A stretch of DNA of 5,066 nucleotides, taken from the NCBI GenBank assembly GCA_007124535.1, contig SLEY01000058.1, positions 1 through 5,066 on the forward strand, given 5' to 3'. The DNA comes from Planctomycetaceae bacterium (GTDB lineage Bacteria > Planctomycetota > Planctomycetia > Pirellulales > Pirellulaceae). The notes under the pieces were generated by a model. That model was not told the DNA's origin. It searched no databases and saw nothing but the letters and a program-made list of their open reading frames with translations. This document shows, in pieces, positions 4,398 through 5,066 of this stretch (positions are counted from its first letter, which is position 1; each line of letters opens with the position of its first letter). A program made the position numbers and the translations under genes.

Positions 4398-5066
4398 ATG
4401 ACCGCTTCATCGCCAACCCGAAGCCTTGCCGACTTGCCGGGTCGTGTGCGGAGTCGCCTGATCTCGTCGATTCTGGCCTTAGGCCTGGGATTGACGATTG
4501 CGGGCTCGGTCCCTGGCCAGCCTCCCGGCGTATATTACCCCCACTCCGCAGACTTGCCGCCGGGCACGGTGGCGGGAGACCAACTGGTGCGCGAGCCGTC
4601 GTTGCGTGGCTACTACCAGCCGGTCGAGATTACGGGTCCGCCGGGCGCCCGCATCTCGCTGGCGCGGCAGGGGCGATTTGGCGAGTCTCAGGCCGCACCC
4701 GTTCTGGCGGGTTTCCTGATCGGCCCGGTTTACCGGTTGAAGGTCACGCAAATCCCGCGGCACGAGGGGAGGGAAATCTTTCCCACGATCGAATTGGTGA
4801 ACCGGCTGTATCCGCCGCCGGGACGGGCAAACCATTTTCCGGTTCCCATTCAGCTGACCCAGGGGGAATTGGAACTGGCGCTGGCCGGACGTTTCGTGAC
4901 CCGGGTGATCTATTTGGAGGATCCGCAACGGGCCTTGGGCATTCCGGACGAACCGGGTCAACAGCGTTATTTCGAGGTCGGCACGCACGAGGATCCGTTG
5001 CGAGTGGCGGATCGGTTGGGGCGTCCGATGGCGATTCTGCGAATCGGTTCCCGGATTCCGGACGAA
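4398..5066 (+). CDS. Exported paralogue of the upstream lipoprotein (partial, C-terminus beyond window)
   Basis: The frame is open from the ATG at 4398 to the window edge, giving 223 residues without a stop. The N-terminus has a basic region (RVRSR, 16-20), a hydrophobic stretch LISSILALGLGLTIAGS (21-37) and a likely cleavage site near residue 40; there is no lipobox Cys, unlike the neighbour. The core from about 75 mirrors the upstream gene: VYRLKVTQIPRHEGREIFPT (111-130), VPIQLTQGEL (149-158), GRFVTRVIYLEDP (164-176), EDPLRVADRLGRPMAILRIG (198-217). The conserved signatures are YRLKVTxIPxxEG, PIQxT and FVxxVIYLxDP. Function is unknown. The start has only a weak GGAAG 9 nt upstream (4384-4388). 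An ATG at 4390 meets TGA after three codons and is excluded. The gene lies 159 nt after the upstream one on the same strand and may share its transcript if the intervening hairpins do not terminate it. Confidence 0.82.
   Translation, partial: MTASSPTRSLADLPGRVRSRLISSILALGLGLTIAGSVPGQPPGVYYPHSADLPPGTVAGDQLVREPSLRGYYQPVEITGPPGARISLARQGRFGESQAAPVLAGFLIGPVYRLKVTQIPRHEGREIFPTIELVNRLYPPPGRANHFPVPIQLTQGELELALAGRFVTRVIYLEDPQRALGIPDEPGQQRYFEVGTHEDPLRVADRLGRPMAILRIGSRIPDE

Noticed and set aside
4479..4988. Minus-strand open frame opposite the second paralogue
   Set aside because: Antisense shadow of a frame that shares conserved motifs with the upstream gene.

Overview
The window looks like chromosomal DNA from a GC-rich bacterium, most likely a member of the Planctomycetota (Pirellulales-like). 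That placement is inference. It rests on the high GC third positions, the style of the signal peptides, and two neighbouring paralogues that resemble, from memory, an uncharacterised exported family seen in planctomycetes. No rRNA, tRNA, IS element, CRISPR array or phage gene was seen.

Layout from left to right. (1) Positions 1-1059, minus strand: the first 353 residues of a protein with an elicitor-type transglutaminase core (GHCNGWA catalytic motif), running off the left edge. (2) Positions 1060-1254: intergenic DNA with a strong hairpin upstream of the transglutaminase gene and a clear minus-strand intrinsic terminator for the next gene. (3) Positions 1255-1860, minus strand: a small exported protein made almost entirely of hexapeptide repeats in a strict 18-residue higher-order period, ending in a Cys/His-rich tail. 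It has its own candidate promoter. (4) Positions 2017-2931, minus strand: an exported LolA-like protein. (5) Positions 2932-3185: a divergent intergenic region with short direct repeats. (6) Positions 3186-4238, plus strand: a predicted lipoprotein with a conserved core and low-complexity flanks. (7) Positions 4239-4397: intergenic DNA with strong inverted repeats. (8) Positions 4398-5066, plus strand: a paralogue of gene 6 running off the right edge.

All five proteins carry a predicted export signal (weak in the transglutaminase), so the segment appears devoted to the cell envelope or secretome. No joint pathway can be shown from sequence. The minus-strand genes are separated by a terminator or a candidate promoter, which suggests independent units. 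The two plus-strand paralogues may be co-expressed, but hairpins sit between them.

The most unusual element is the hexad-repeat gene. Its 18/54-nt periodicity keeps several reading frames open over the repeat on both strands, but signal peptide, ribosome binding site, terminator and wobble-position variation all point to the minus-strand frame.
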